Part shown: positions 1 to 6,573 of the stretch, piece after piece
Layout of the letters: every line of letters begins with the position of its first letter
Position numbering within the stretch: the first letter of the stretch is position 1
Source: Flavobacteriales bacterium UBA5869
Lineage (GTDB): Bacteria; Bacteroidota; Bacteroidia; Flavobacteriales_D; Crocinitomicaceae
NCBI GenBank assembly: GCA_002432565.1
Contig: DJFP01000246.1
Location: 2,047 to 10,002, forward strand
Direction of reading: 5' to 3'
Length of the DNA stretch: 7,956 bases
Program-made: the position numbers and the translations under genes
The notes under the pieces: model-generated
What the model was told of the DNA's origin: nothing
Database searches by the model: none
Seen by the model: only the letters and a program-made list of their open reading frames with translations

Positions 1-746
1 TCATCGTCTGCCCATAGCACATTGTTCACAATGGCCGGCCCCGTAACATCTAACAGTACTTCCCCTCTGCATTTTTTATTCTTGTAAACAATGATTCGCG
101 TACATGCCGGAACAGCAATTCCATCCAGGGTGTGGTAGGTTGATTTCTGCAAAACGTGTCTGAGTTCATCGTATTTTCCGGGACTCAGCGAATTGGAAAA
201 CGCATCCGTGGCATCCAGTGCTTTACTGGTTCCTCGCTGTGATGAAAACGAATCAGAAATCAATGCTCCCGTAAAGTGCACAAGGTGTTTACCATAAGTG
301 TTGGAAGAGGCAAACTCTGCTTTTGCACGAAGAACTTCATCACGCTTTCGCTGTTCTTCTTCCTTTTGCTGTTTTGCACGAAGAGCTTCGGCTTCCAATA
401 TACGGTCATTTGAATATCTGTCGTTTTTATCTTTCAGAATCTCCCGGTACAATACTATAGCATCATCGTATTTTCGTTGCAGCATAAATTCATCTGCCCG
501 ACTAACCAACATGAGAAAATCAGCTTCAGTTAAAGTCTTTTTTTGTGCAGATCTGCTATTTGCTTCATTTACTTCTCCGCGAACGGCATTGATTACCTTT
601 ACAGCTTCAGAAGCAGTGCTTTCTCGCGTATCACGGATAACTACCGGTTCATTTCTGAACAGATCTTCTGTATCAGCAGGTGACCTTTGTGCAACCCCTG
701 CTAATGAAAAACCAAGTATTCCAAGGATTGTAATTTTTACTTTCAT
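1..746 (-). CDS. Secreted TPR/betagamma-crystallin-like protein, C-terminus cut by window edge
   Basis: The reading frame is open from an ATG at 746-744 to the left edge, giving 248 complete codons and no stop, so the gene is partial at its C-terminus. Residues 1-20 form a signal peptide (MKVK, a hydrophobic stretch, then GVAQ), so the protein should be exported. Residues about 75-111 look like one TPR-type helix pair (ADEFMLQRKYDDAIVLYREIL), and residues about 118-145 are a charged Ala/Glu/Lys/Arg helix, possibly coiled coil. From residue 154 it parallels the upstream gene: VHFTGALISD, SPGKY, LDGIAVP, then IIVYKNKKCRGEVLLDVTGP. That last segment resembles a betagamma-crystallin Greek-key strand (Y-x4-F-x-G), but the second aromatic is Cys226 here. 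The gene lies 12 bp after the stop of its paralogue and is probably in one operon with it. The biochemical role is unknown; a periplasmic or surface structural role is a guess. Confidence 0.8.
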   Translation of the reverse strand, partial: MKVKITILGILGFSLAGVAQRSPADTEDLFRNEPVVIRDTRESTASEAVKVINAVRGEVNEANSRSAQKKTLTEADFLMLVSRADEFMLQRKYDDAIVLYREILKDKNDRYSNDRILEAEALRAKQQKEEEQRKRDEVLRAKAEFASSNTYGKHLVHFTGALISDSFSSQRGTSKALDATDAFSNSLSPGKYDELRHVLQKSTYHTLDGIAVPACTRIIVYKNKKCRGEVLLDVTGPAIVNNVLWADD

Positions 747-758
747 AATCACTTTATT

Positions 759-1664
759 TTAAGGTTTTGTAATTTCCATCGAGCCATTCACCCATGATTT
801 CATATCGTTCGAACTCCAGGTTCTAACGGACTGGGGAAAATGTGACTGAAGAGGAGGTGTAAATTCATGTGATTGAATCTCCATTGCACCCGGGGTATTT
901 TTTTTGCTTCCGTTATTAATAATTGCAGGCCCTGTGATATCCAGGAGCTTCGTACCTTTGAAATTCGGTTCACTGTATACGACCAAGCGCATATTTTCAG
1001 GAACTGCTATTCCGTCGAGTGATTGATAACTTGAGTAAATTAATGAATTACTGATAAAATTGTATTTTCCCGGTTTGATAAAATCGGAATACGGATCTTT
1101 TGAAAAAGCTCCCGAAGACACATCATCTTGTCTTGCATCTGAGATCAGCAAACCGCTGAAGTGCACTTTTTGCCAGCGTTCCTGGTCTGCAGTAGCTTCT
1201 TTGATCTTATCCTTCGGGTACTGTACGTCTTTTTTTGCCAATGCTTCCGTGTATACAGCAATAGCTTCCGTGTAATTCAGTTGATTGTATAAACTATCTG
1301 CCTTATCGATCAGGAGCTGATATTCTTCACGTTCGATCCTTGCCAATTCAGCATTGCATCTAGCCATTTGGTCACGTACGTATTGTTCCTGCTTATAGCT
1401 CAAACATTGGTTGTATACTTCCAACGCTTCGCGGTATCTTCCCTGGTCAAAAAGCTGATTTCCCTGCTGAACCAAATTGTTGTATTCCGCTTCACGTTGT
1501 TCGATCTCTTGTTTTTCTTTTTTGTACTCTACCGCCCGAACAACTTCTCTGCCTAAGGTTGAAACGGCATTCACAACCTGGTATGCGCCTCCGGCCCCGA
1601 TATTGAATTGCCCGAATAACTTAGAAAAAAAGAAAAGCGTAAAAAAAAGTAACACGTATCTCAT
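759..1664 (-). CDS. Secreted protein with two TPR-like repeats and a betagamma-crystallin-like C-terminus
   Basis: This 301-residue protein is first in a minus-strand pair. I chose the ATG at 1664 over the upstream TTG at 1706. The ATG gives a clean signal peptide (MRYVLLFF to about residue 19, ending FGQ), while the TTG would add 14 residues including two arginines in front of it. Residues about 46-60 are a charged helix. Residues 61-94 (QGNQLFDQGRYREALEVYNQ) and 115-148 (KADSLYNQLNYTEAIAVYTE) are two TPR-like repeats of a kind common in Bacteroidota. Residues 226-250 contain Y230-x4-F235-x-G237, the betagamma-crystallin strand pattern, and FPQSVRTWSSNDMKSW (276-291) resembles the later strand of that fold. 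Known betagamma modules often bind Ca2+ or stabilise extracellular proteins; whether this one binds metal is not visible. The paralogue follows after 12 bp. The domain call is by eye and tentative. Confidence 0.82.
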   Translation of the reverse strand: MRYVLLFFTLFFFSKLFGQFNIGAGGAYQVVNAVSTLGREVVRAVEYKKEKQEIEQREAEYNNLVQQGNQLFDQGRYREALEVYNQCLSYKQEQYVRDQMARCNAELARIEREEYQLLIDKADSLYNQLNYTEAIAVYTEALAKKDVQYPKDKIKEATADQERWQKVHFSGLLISDARQDDVSSGAFSKDPYSDFIKPGKYNFISNSLIYSSYQSLDGIAVPENMRLVVYSEPNFKGTKLLDITGPAIINNGSKKNTPGAMEIQSHEFTPPLQSHFPQSVRTWSSNDMKSWVNGSMEITKP

Positions 1665-1737
1665 AAGCTGCTGAAAAAAACGTCTAATTAGCAAAATTGA
1701 TGCCAAAACCCAGACTATTCAACAATATGTATCACAC

Positions 1738-1769
1738 TTGATAACCTGGTATTTAAAGAAATAATTTTA
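1738..1769 (+). promoter_or_regulatory. Candidate Bacteroidota promoter for the first seven-helix gene
   Basis: TTG at 1738-1740 is followed after 21 bp by TAATTTTA at 1762-1769, which matches the Bacteroidota -7 element TAnnTTTG in all but the last base. It lies in the 132-bp divergent gap between the minus-strand secreted-protein gene and the first seven-helix gene. The start point would fall near 1773, about 24 bases ahead of the proposed ATT start. I saw no equally good promoter for the minus-strand genes in this gap. Confidence 0.3.
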
Positions 1770-1796
1770 CATTTACCTGACTGTAAAAAAGAGATC

Positions 1797-2513
1797 ATTA
1801 AAACGGAATACATTCTATATCTTCTAATATTGCTTTTGTCAGTTATATCAGCGGCAATCCTCCTGCGGTTCTTGGGTAAATCTACTTCAAGGCTTCCGCA
1901 GAAATGGGCAACTTTGCCGGACACAAAGACTTTTAAAAGAGGTATTGCGCTTCTCCTCGTTTATTTATCCATTGTATTCGCCGGTGAATTGATTGCGATC
2001 TTATTAGGGACGAACGGTATTTACAACAGCTATATCATCAGTCTGAACACCTCGTTATACACTCCTTTTCTGTACGGTTTTTTATTTCTCTATACACATA
2101 CAACCTGGAAACGTTATTCTTATGTCATCCTTTATTTTGTTCCATTAGGTTACTTCATTTCCGGAGGCTATTATCATCCGAGGTCTGTTTTAGGAGGCAC
2201 TGCCATTCTGGTTATATACATTCCGTTTTTTCTCGCCGCACTTATTCATTTGACCGATCTGCTCCTCGAATCCCAAAATACCTGGTTCAAATTTCGATTA
2301 AGGCTGACCTTAACCATGTTATTTTCTTCAATCGTTTCATTGATAATCCAATCTTTTGAATGGTATTATGAAGATGTGTATCACTCAAGACCAATGATTG
2401 CTTTTCACATCGCGTTGTTGAATATGGCTTTATATTACATTTCTTTGACTTTCATTTTTATGTCGGAATCAATCAAACTTTACCGTAAACAGCGGCTCAT
2501 TCAAACCAGGTAA
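1797..2513 (+). CDS. Seven-helix membrane protein, paralogue 1 (unrecognised family)
   Basis: I do not recognise this family. The stop is TAA at 2511-2513. No ATG, GTG or TTG lies in frame between the upstream stop at 1698 and the TTG at 1830, and starting at 1830 would cut off half of helix 1. I propose the ATT at 1797: the resulting 238-residue protein aligns without gaps from residue 1 with paralogue 2 (YILYL, LSVI-AA, LP34, W37, E64, W104K105, YYHPRS 125-130, LTD154). Seven hydrophobic segments are visible. The loops 1-2, 3-4, 5-6 and the tail (KLYRKQR) carry the positive charge, so the N-terminus is predicted outside and the C-terminus inside. The next gene starts 5 bp after the stop, which suggests an operon. 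The protein has no cytoplasmic catalytic domain; a sensor or partner role for the nearby kinase is inference. The coding call is strong, the start moderate. Confidence 0.8.
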   Translation: MKTEYILYLLILLLSVISAAILLRFLGKSTSRLPQKWATLPDTKTFKRGIALLLVYLSIVFAGELIAILLGTNGIYNSYIISLNTSLYTPFLYGFLFLYTHTTWKRYSYVILYFVPLGYFISGGYYHPRSVLGGTAILVIYIPFFLAALIHLTDLLLESQNTWFKFRLRLTLTMLFSSIVSLIIQSFEWYYEDVYHSRPMIAFHIALLNMALYYISLTFIFMSESIKLYRKQRLIQTR

Positions 2514-2518
2514 CAACC

Positions 2519-3217
2519 ATGCCTCTTCAATATTACATTTATTTTGCAGGACTGATACTGAGTGTGATTCTGGCAGCACTTTTACTACTGGAGAGCAATA
2601 AGTCTGTTTCTAAACTTCCCGAAGCATGGAGAAAAACCAGGCCTTTCAAAAAATTCCGATTGAGTATTTGGTTTTTAATGTCATACCTGTTTGTTAATCT
2701 TATTAGTGAATTAATCGCCATGTATCTTGCTTCAAACCATATGTACAACTGTTTTATATACAGCATAGGTCAAACGATTTATTTCCTTTTTTTCCTTTTC
2801 TTTCTGTATCTATACACAAATAAGAGCTGGAAAAAATTCGCTTATTTTATCCTGTACGCAACTCTTGTCGGACATCTTGTTTGGGGAGGTTATTACCATC
2901 CACGAAGCATAATGTCAGTTGAATATTCCTTACTTCTAAACGGTGTTTTTTTTATTTCATGCCTTTTTCATTTGACCGATTTATTGATGAGTCCCAAATC
3001 TGACCATTTTAAATTTCAGTTGAAAATCAATTTTATATTTTTGATATACTCGCTGCTTGGAACTATTGCAGCTACACATTGGATGTACGCGGATATTTAT
3101 GCGGATTTTTCTTTCCAGTTACAATTTTCCAATGCTGTACTATTTTACTATGTAATCTCCCTGATTCTTTTACTCGAAATCCTAAAATTGCGAAAGAAGG
3201 AAGTGAAAAATGCTTAG
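2519..3217 (+). CDS. Seven-helix membrane protein, paralogue 2 (unrecognised family)
   Basis: This 232-residue protein begins at ATG 2519, 5 bp after the previous stop, and is the best-behaved member of the family. Hydrophobic segments lie at about 5-24, 49-72, 78-100, 106-125, 136-157, 169-188 and 205-222. The cytoplasmic-side loops are basic (KSVSKLPEAWRKTRPFKKF at 28-46; NKSWKKF at 101-107; SPKSDHFKFQLK at 158-169; tail KLRKKEVKNA), and the outer loops are short or acidic, giving N-out/C-in topology. Residues shared with the paralogues include Glu64 in helix 2, Trp104-Lys105 at the base of helix 4, Tyr125-x-His-Pro128-x-Ser130 at the outer face, Leu-Thr-Asp154 in helix 5, and Glu220 in helix 7. 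Retinal proteins were considered, but helix 7 has no mid-membrane lysine. The gene ends at a small hairpin that includes its stop codon. Function is unknown. Confidence 0.85.
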   Translation: MPLQYYIYFAGLILSVILAALLLLESNKSVSKLPEAWRKTRPFKKFRLSIWFLMSYLFVNLISELIAMYLASNHMYNCFIYSIGQTIYFLFFLFFLYLYTNKSWKKFAYFILYATLVGHLVWGGYYHPRSIMSVEYSLLLNGVFFISCLFHLTDLLMSPKSDHFKFQLKINFIFLIYSLLGTIAATHWMYADIYADFSFQLQFSNAVLFYYVISLILLLEILKLRKKEVKNA

Positions 3218-3226
3218 AACTAAGCA
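3211..3226 (+). terminator. Small hairpin overlapping the stop of paralogue 2
   Basis: TGCTTA (3211-3216) and TAAGCA (3221-3226) form a 6-bp stem with a four-base loop, and the stem includes part of the TAG stop. It is AT-rich and followed by TATTCATTCTGTTTT, a poor U-tract. It may be a weak terminator or an mRNA-stabilising hairpin; a stronger hairpin lies about 90 bp downstream. Confidence 0.35.
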
Positions 3227-3315
3227 TATTCATTCTGTTTTGTCGGGGTACCTTTGACCAGGTATAAAAACATTCACCGATTTACTTCATTTCACCACCT
3301 TACCAAAATCATAGC

Positions 3316-3352
3316 ACCGCAGGATAAACAGAAGATTTCCTGCGGTTTTAGT
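3316..3352 (+). terminator. Rho-independent terminator between seven-helix pair and kinase
   Basis: ACCGCAGGA (3316-3324) pairs perfectly with TCCTGCGGT (3338-3346) around a 13-base loop, and the stem runs into TTTTAGTTG. The GC-rich 9-bp stem and following T-run mark the end of the first seven-helix operon, so the two-component pair probably has its own promoter. Confidence 0.6.
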
Positions 3353-3391
3353 TGTTATTTCGTGCTGGACCAATTAAACCTGTAAAAAAAC

Positions 3392-3399
3392 TATTTTTG
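3392..3399 (+). promoter_or_regulatory. Perfect -7 element (TAnnTTTG) just before the kinase gene
   Basis: TATTTTTG at 3392-3399 matches the Bacteroidota -7 consensus TAnnTTTG exactly. Only four bases separate it from the kinase ATG at 3404, so if used it would give a nearly or fully leaderless mRNA. I found no good TTG at the usual 17-23 bp distance upstream, so either the -33 element is weak or the match is chance. Confidence 0.35.
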
Positions 3400-3403
3400 A
3401 GAC

Positions 3404-4159
3404 ATGGATCGTGTTATTTTAATCATCTTAACGGTTGTTATTCTGCTCCTGATCACCTTCGGGATAGGGATTTACATCGTAATAACACGTTTATACAGGC
3501 AGCTTAGAAAAAGAGAAGCTGAGGCCATCGAGTCAATTATTACCGCACAGGAACGTGAGCGGGCAACTATTTCCAGGGAAGTTCATGATAACCTGGGCCC
3601 GATGCTGTCCATCACTCAAATGCAGATCGGTTACCTGCAGGAACAAACCGAATTGAGCTTCCAGAAAGAATTGTTAACCAAAATACAAAACCAGTTGCGG
3701 GAAGCCATTCGTCAATGCCGGAATATCTCGCACATGATCTCATCCGAAGTGAATTCTGCCAAATCTTTTCAAGCCGTACTGCGGGAACAAGTAACGTTTA
3801 TCAATGAATTCGGAAATATTACAGTTCAATTGTCCGTTACGGAAAATCTCCCATCAATCGATCCCGATAAAGGCACCTCTCTCATCCGGGTTTTCCAGGA
3901 ATTACTTGTCAACACGATACGGCATGCCGAAGCCACAGAGGTCTTTATAGAAATCGAAACAAATCCGGAATATTTATTTTTCAACTACCGGGATAATGGC
4001 AAAGGATTTCAATTGAAAACGGTCACAACCGGATTAGGAATTCAGAATATTACCAAACGTATTGAAATTGTAGATGGAAGACAAGTTTGGAATGAACAAA
4101 AAGTTGATTCCGGCATGAATTTGCAAGTCATGATCCCGCTTCATAAAATTAGTCTATGA
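3404..4159 (+). CDS. Sensor histidine kinase, HisKA_3/NarX-type, single TM, no sensor domain
   Basis: This 251-residue kinase autophosphorylates on His and passes the phosphate to the regulator encoded next. Only three residues precede the single membrane helix (about 4-28), so it has essentially no extracytoplasmic domain. A basic juxtamembrane stretch (RLYRQLRKRE) and a coiled-coil-like linker lead to the HisKA_3 dimerisation/phosphoacceptor segment ERERATISREVHDNLGPML, with His61 followed by Asp62. The HATPase domain shows the N box (FQELLVNTIRHAEAT, Asn170), the G1 box DNGKGF (197-202) and the G2 box TGLGIQNI (209-216). All catalytic motifs look intact. The protein is short for a sensor kinase because the input domain is missing, which suggests sensing within the membrane or through a partner; the flanking seven-helix proteins are candidates. 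The ATG at 3404 is the only sensible start, since no other Met occurs before the kinase core. Its stop overlaps the regulator start. Confidence 0.95.
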   Translation: MDRVILIILTVVILLLITFGIGIYIVITRLYRQLRKREAEAIESIITAQERERATISREVHDNLGPMLSITQMQIGYLQEQTELSFQKELLTKIQNQLREAIRQCRNISHMISSEVNSAKSFQAVLREQVTFINEFGNITVQLSVTENLPSIDPDKGTSLIRVFQELLVNTIRHAEATEVFIEIETNPEYLFFNYRDNGKGFQLKTVTTGLGIQNITKRIEIVDGRQVWNEQKVDSGMNLQVMIPLHKISL

Positions 4160-4800
4160 AAATACTTATTGTCGACGACCATTTTGTGTTCCGTGAAGGA
4201 ATTCACCTGCTCTTAAAACAATACAACCCTGTTTTTGAGATTGCGGAAGCTTCCAACGGAAGAGAAGCACTTTCACTTCTTAAAACCAGACCGGTGGATG
4301 TTATTTTAATGGATTCAGAAATGCCTGAAATGAACGGAACAGAGTGTTTGAAAGAGCTGAAACAGAGCGAATACTCAGATATCCCTGTGATTATGCTTAC
4401 CATGCACGATCAGTTGAACCACATGATGCAGGCGTATGATCTGGGCGCAAACGGCTACCTGACTAAAGATTCCTCCATCAAAGAAGTGGTACTTGCAATT
4501 GAAACCGTAACTCTTGGGGAAGAGTATTATGCTGCAGCAATTCGTACCCCGTTCCTTAAAGAACTTAGTAAAAGGGAACATACTTTTTTCGATAAAACCA
4601 ATAAGCTAACTGTCCGGGAGATTGAGGTATTGCAAATGATTTGTCGTGAATTCTCTACCGAAGAGATTGCTTCAACGCTCTTCGTTTCCCCGCTTACCAT
4701 TAACAACCATCGCAGAAGCCTCATTTCAAAAACCGGAGCTAAGAACGTTGCCGGATTGGTAACATACGCTATCAGAAACGGGCTATTTGTAATCGAATAA
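4156..4800 (+). CDS. NarL/FixJ-type response regulator (receiver plus LuxR-type HTH)
   Basis: This 214-residue transcription regulator is the expected partner of the kinase, whose last four bases it overlaps (ATGA), indicating translational coupling. The receiver domain (about 1-120) has the acidic pair Asp7-Asp8, phosphoacceptor Asp53 in VILMDSEMP, Thr82 in MLTMHD and Lys104 in YLTKDSS, all as in active receivers. A linker (about 121-148) leads to a GerE/LuxR-type helix-turn-helix from residue 151: LTVREIEVLQMI, then STEEIASTLFVSPLTINNHR as the turn and recognition helix, then SLISKTGAKN and the final helix. Length and architecture are normal for the family. Targets are not visible; the neighbouring hydrolase and seven-helix genes are the natural first guess. 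No convincing terminator follows. Confidence 0.95.
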   Translation: MKILIVDDHFVFREGIHLLLKQYNPVFEIAEASNGREALSLLKTRPVDVILMDSEMPEMNGTECLKELKQSEYSDIPVIMLTMHDQLNHMMQAYDLGANGYLTKDSSIKEVVLAIETVTLGEEYYAAAIRTPFLKELSKREHTFFDKTNKLTVREIEVLQMICREFSTEEIASTLFVSPLTINNHRRSLISKTGAKNVAGLVTYAIRNGLFVIE

Positions 4801-4877
4801 AGTAAATTCCTGTTTCGTATTCTTTAAGAAAAAAAGGTGCAAACTCCACTACAAAACTTAAAAACCCGTAAGGACCA

Positions 4878-4909
4878 TTTTGGACTTAAACTAAAAGGAA
4901 GTATTTTAG
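4878..4909 (+). promoter_or_regulatory. Candidate Bacteroidota promoter for the lipoprotein hydrolase
   Basis: TTTTG at 4878-4882 is followed after 19 bp by TATTTTAG at 4902-4909, one mismatch from TAnnTTTG. The predicted start near 4913 leaves a leader of roughly a dozen bases before ATG 4926. It lies in the 125-bp gap after the response regulator, so the hydrolase can be transcribed independently of it. Confidence 0.4.
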
Positions 4910-4925
4910 TGGAAAGACTTCAACT

Positions 4926-5801
4926 ATGCAATTGAATTTCAATTCTTTCAAAACACTTTTTTCTCCTGCTATTTTCTTATTGCTGATTGTTTTTTCAGCA
5001 TGTAAAAAGAACAATCCCGGTGCTGAAACAGACTATGATGTAGCTCAAGCATATAATCTGCAGAATATTTCTTACGGAACAGACAATCAGCAAAAGATGG
5101 ATATCTATCTGCCAGCGAACAGGAATTCGAGCACCAAGGTGTTTGTACTGATCCATGGCGGAGGCTGGAGCGGTGGTGACAAAGCAGATTTTACCAGTTT
5201 GATGAATTCTTTAAAAACCTATTATCCGAACCACGCGATCATCAACATTAATTACCGTCTGGCAACCCAGTCCAGTCCCGCCTATCCGAAACAGATAGAT
5301 GATATTCAGGCCGCACTGAATGAAATCAGTCTTCCGAAGTACAGTGTTTCCTCCCAGTTCTTCCTGTTAGGAGCTTCTGCCGGCGGGCATCTTTCCCTGC
5401 TTTATGCCTATGGTTTTGATCCGAACCATCATGTAAAAGGAATTTGCAATACGGTTGGCCCGAGTGACATGACCGATCCGAATTACCTGAACAATCCTGT
5501 TTACGCTTCTGTTTACCCCACTTTGATCAGTGGTGGAACGCAGAACCAAGCCGGAATTGAAGCTGTAAGTCCGGCACTTCGTGTTACGGCAGCTTCACCT
5601 CCTACTATTTCTTTTTACGGAGAACTGGATCCGCTGGTCCCAACTTCGCAAATGTCCAGACTGCATGATGCATTAACGGCTAACAACGTTTATAACCAGG
5701 CAACAATGTACCAGGGAGCAGGACATGGAAACTGGAACACCCAGCAGTCGAATGATTGTATTGCGAAAATCCTTTTGTTTGTGAATACTTACTTCCCTTA
5801 G
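4926..5801 (+). CDS. Lipoprotein alpha/beta-hydrolase, carboxylesterase/HSL-like
   Basis: This 291-residue protein is a probable esterase anchored in a membrane by lipid. Residues 1-25 are a signal peptide ending FSA before Cys26, a lipoprotein signal; the following KKNN is typical of Bacteroidota lipoproteins. The hydrolase core has the oxyanion-hole motif HGGGW (77-81), the nucleophile elbow G-A-S151-A-G, an acid at Asp235 (GELDPLVP) and the catalytic His267 (GAGHGNW), so a complete Ser-Asp-His triad is visible. The HGGGW signature and order fit the acetyl-esterase/BD-FAE-like group (COG0657), whose members remove acyl groups from sugars or small esters; the substrate cannot be told. No carbohydrate-active or SusC/SusD genes are nearby, so a polysaccharide role is unsupported. 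It sits between the two-component pair and the second seven-helix pair on the same strand, with its own candidate promoter. Confidence 0.93.
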   Translation: MQLNFNSFKTLFSPAIFLLLIVFSACKKNNPGAETDYDVAQAYNLQNISYGTDNQQKMDIYLPANRNSSTKVFVLIHGGGWSGGDKADFTSLMNSLKTYYPNHAIININYRLATQSSPAYPKQIDDIQAALNEISLPKYSVSSQFFLLGASAGGHLSLLYAYGFDPNHHVKGICNTVGPSDMTDPNYLNNPVYASVYPTLISGGTQNQAGIEAVSPALRVTAASPPTISFYGELDPLVPTSQMSRLHDALTANNVYNQATMYQGAGHGNWNTQQSNDCIAKILLFVNTYFP

Positions 5802-5819
5802 AATGCTTGGAACCAAATA

Positions 5820-5850
5820 TTGAAAGATTTTGAAACCTGTTGTATATTTG
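5820..5850 (+). promoter_or_regulatory. Strong candidate Bacteroidota promoter for the second seven-helix pair
   Basis: TTG at 5820-5822 is followed after 20 bp by TATATTTG at 5843-5850, an exact TAnnTTTG match. Predicted transcription starts near 5854, about 24 bases before the GTG start at 5878. This is the best-matching promoter in the window and suggests the last two seven-helix genes form their own transcription unit. Confidence 0.55.
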
Positions 5851-5877
5851 ACCTGCGCAGCTTTATTTTAAACAAAC

Positions 5878-6573
5878 GTGTTGATTATTTTTATTCTATA
5901 CCTGTTAGTTCTATTACTGGGAATCATTACTTCTGTTTTCTATTTGAAGCAGTTGTGTAAATCCGAAGCTAAACTACCTGAAGTATGGAGAAATTTGACT
6001 ACCCGGAAAAATTTCAGGTTGAGTATTCGTCTTATAACAATCTTCCTGACACTAGTCCTTATCAACCAAAACACGCTGAATTATTTTGCAATAAATCACC
6101 TGGACAACGGTCTTATATTCAGCCTTTGTTTTACTTTCGTTCCAATTCCGTTGTTTGCTTTTTTCTATATTCATACGCACAGCAAATGGAAACGGTACGG
6201 TTACATTGTATTACATGCTATCTTAATCGGCTCCCTTTTTTACGGAGGTTATTATTACCCATTCAGCCTTCCGAATTCGAGTATTTCTTTGATACTAAAC
6301 AGCGTTTTTTTCTTAATTGCTCTTTTGAACCTGACGGATTTACTGATCCATTCTAAAACGGATCATTTCAAATTCAAACTAAAGATCACTCTGGTTGTTT
6401 TAGTATTTTCATTACTTGCCAGCATCCTGTCTACGATGCATTGGTCGGATATTTCTTCGGGCAATTCCATTAATGTCACTTATTTCCTGATGCAAAATAT
6501 CAATATGCTCCTGTTTTACGTTTCGTTCCCTTGTATATTCATTGCAGAAATAATTAAATTACGGCGTGTTTGA
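5878..6573 (+). CDS. Seven-helix membrane protein, paralogue 3 (divergent member)
   Basis: This 231-residue protein starts at GTG 5878, which puts it in gap-free register with paralogue 2 from residue 1 (LP34, W37, N73, W104K105, GG-Y125-x-x-P128-x-S130, LTD154, KTDHFKF at 160-166). It has the same seven hydrophobic segments, basic inner loops and a basic tail ending IIKLRRV with Glu224. It departs from its siblings at polar sites: helix-2 Glu64 is Gln, the outer motif reads YYYPFS rather than YYHPRS, and the residue three before Asp154 is Asn instead of His. This suggests a changed or lost ligand or ion role while the fold is kept. TTG at 5881 is an alternative start one codon later. Its last 8 bases overlap the next gene, implying translational coupling. 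Function is unknown. Confidence 0.83.
   Translation: MLIIFILYLLVLLLGIITSVFYLKQLCKSEAKLPEVWRNLTTRKNFRLSIRLITIFLTLVLINQNTLNYFAINHLDNGLIFSLCFTFVPIPLFAFFYIHTHSKWKRYGYIVLHAILIGSLFYGGYYYPFSLPNSSISLILNSVFFLIALLNLTDLLIHSKTDHFKFKLKITLVVLVFSLLASILSTMHWSDISSGNSINVTYFLMQNINMLLFYVSFPCIFIAEIIKLRRV

Noticed and set aside
298..762. Plus-strand open frame of 154 codons
   Set aside because: It is antisense to the left-edge secreted-protein gene, which has a signal peptide and matches its paralogue; the translation of this frame is Ser/Arg/Phe-rich without domain pattern.
1665..1706. N-terminal extension of the 301-residue secreted protein to a TTG at 1706
   Set aside because: It would put 14 residues including two arginines before a well-formed signal peptide; ATG 1664 is the better start.
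4819..4829. TTCTTTAAGAA as a terminator after the response regulator
   Set aside because: The stem is AT-only apart from one pair, has a one-base loop and no U-tract, so it could not form a usable terminator.
5985..6356. Plus-strand open frame of 123 codons inside seven-helix paralogue 3
   Set aside because: It lies in another frame of a gene supported by gap-free alignment to three paralogues, and has no start context or recognisable pattern.
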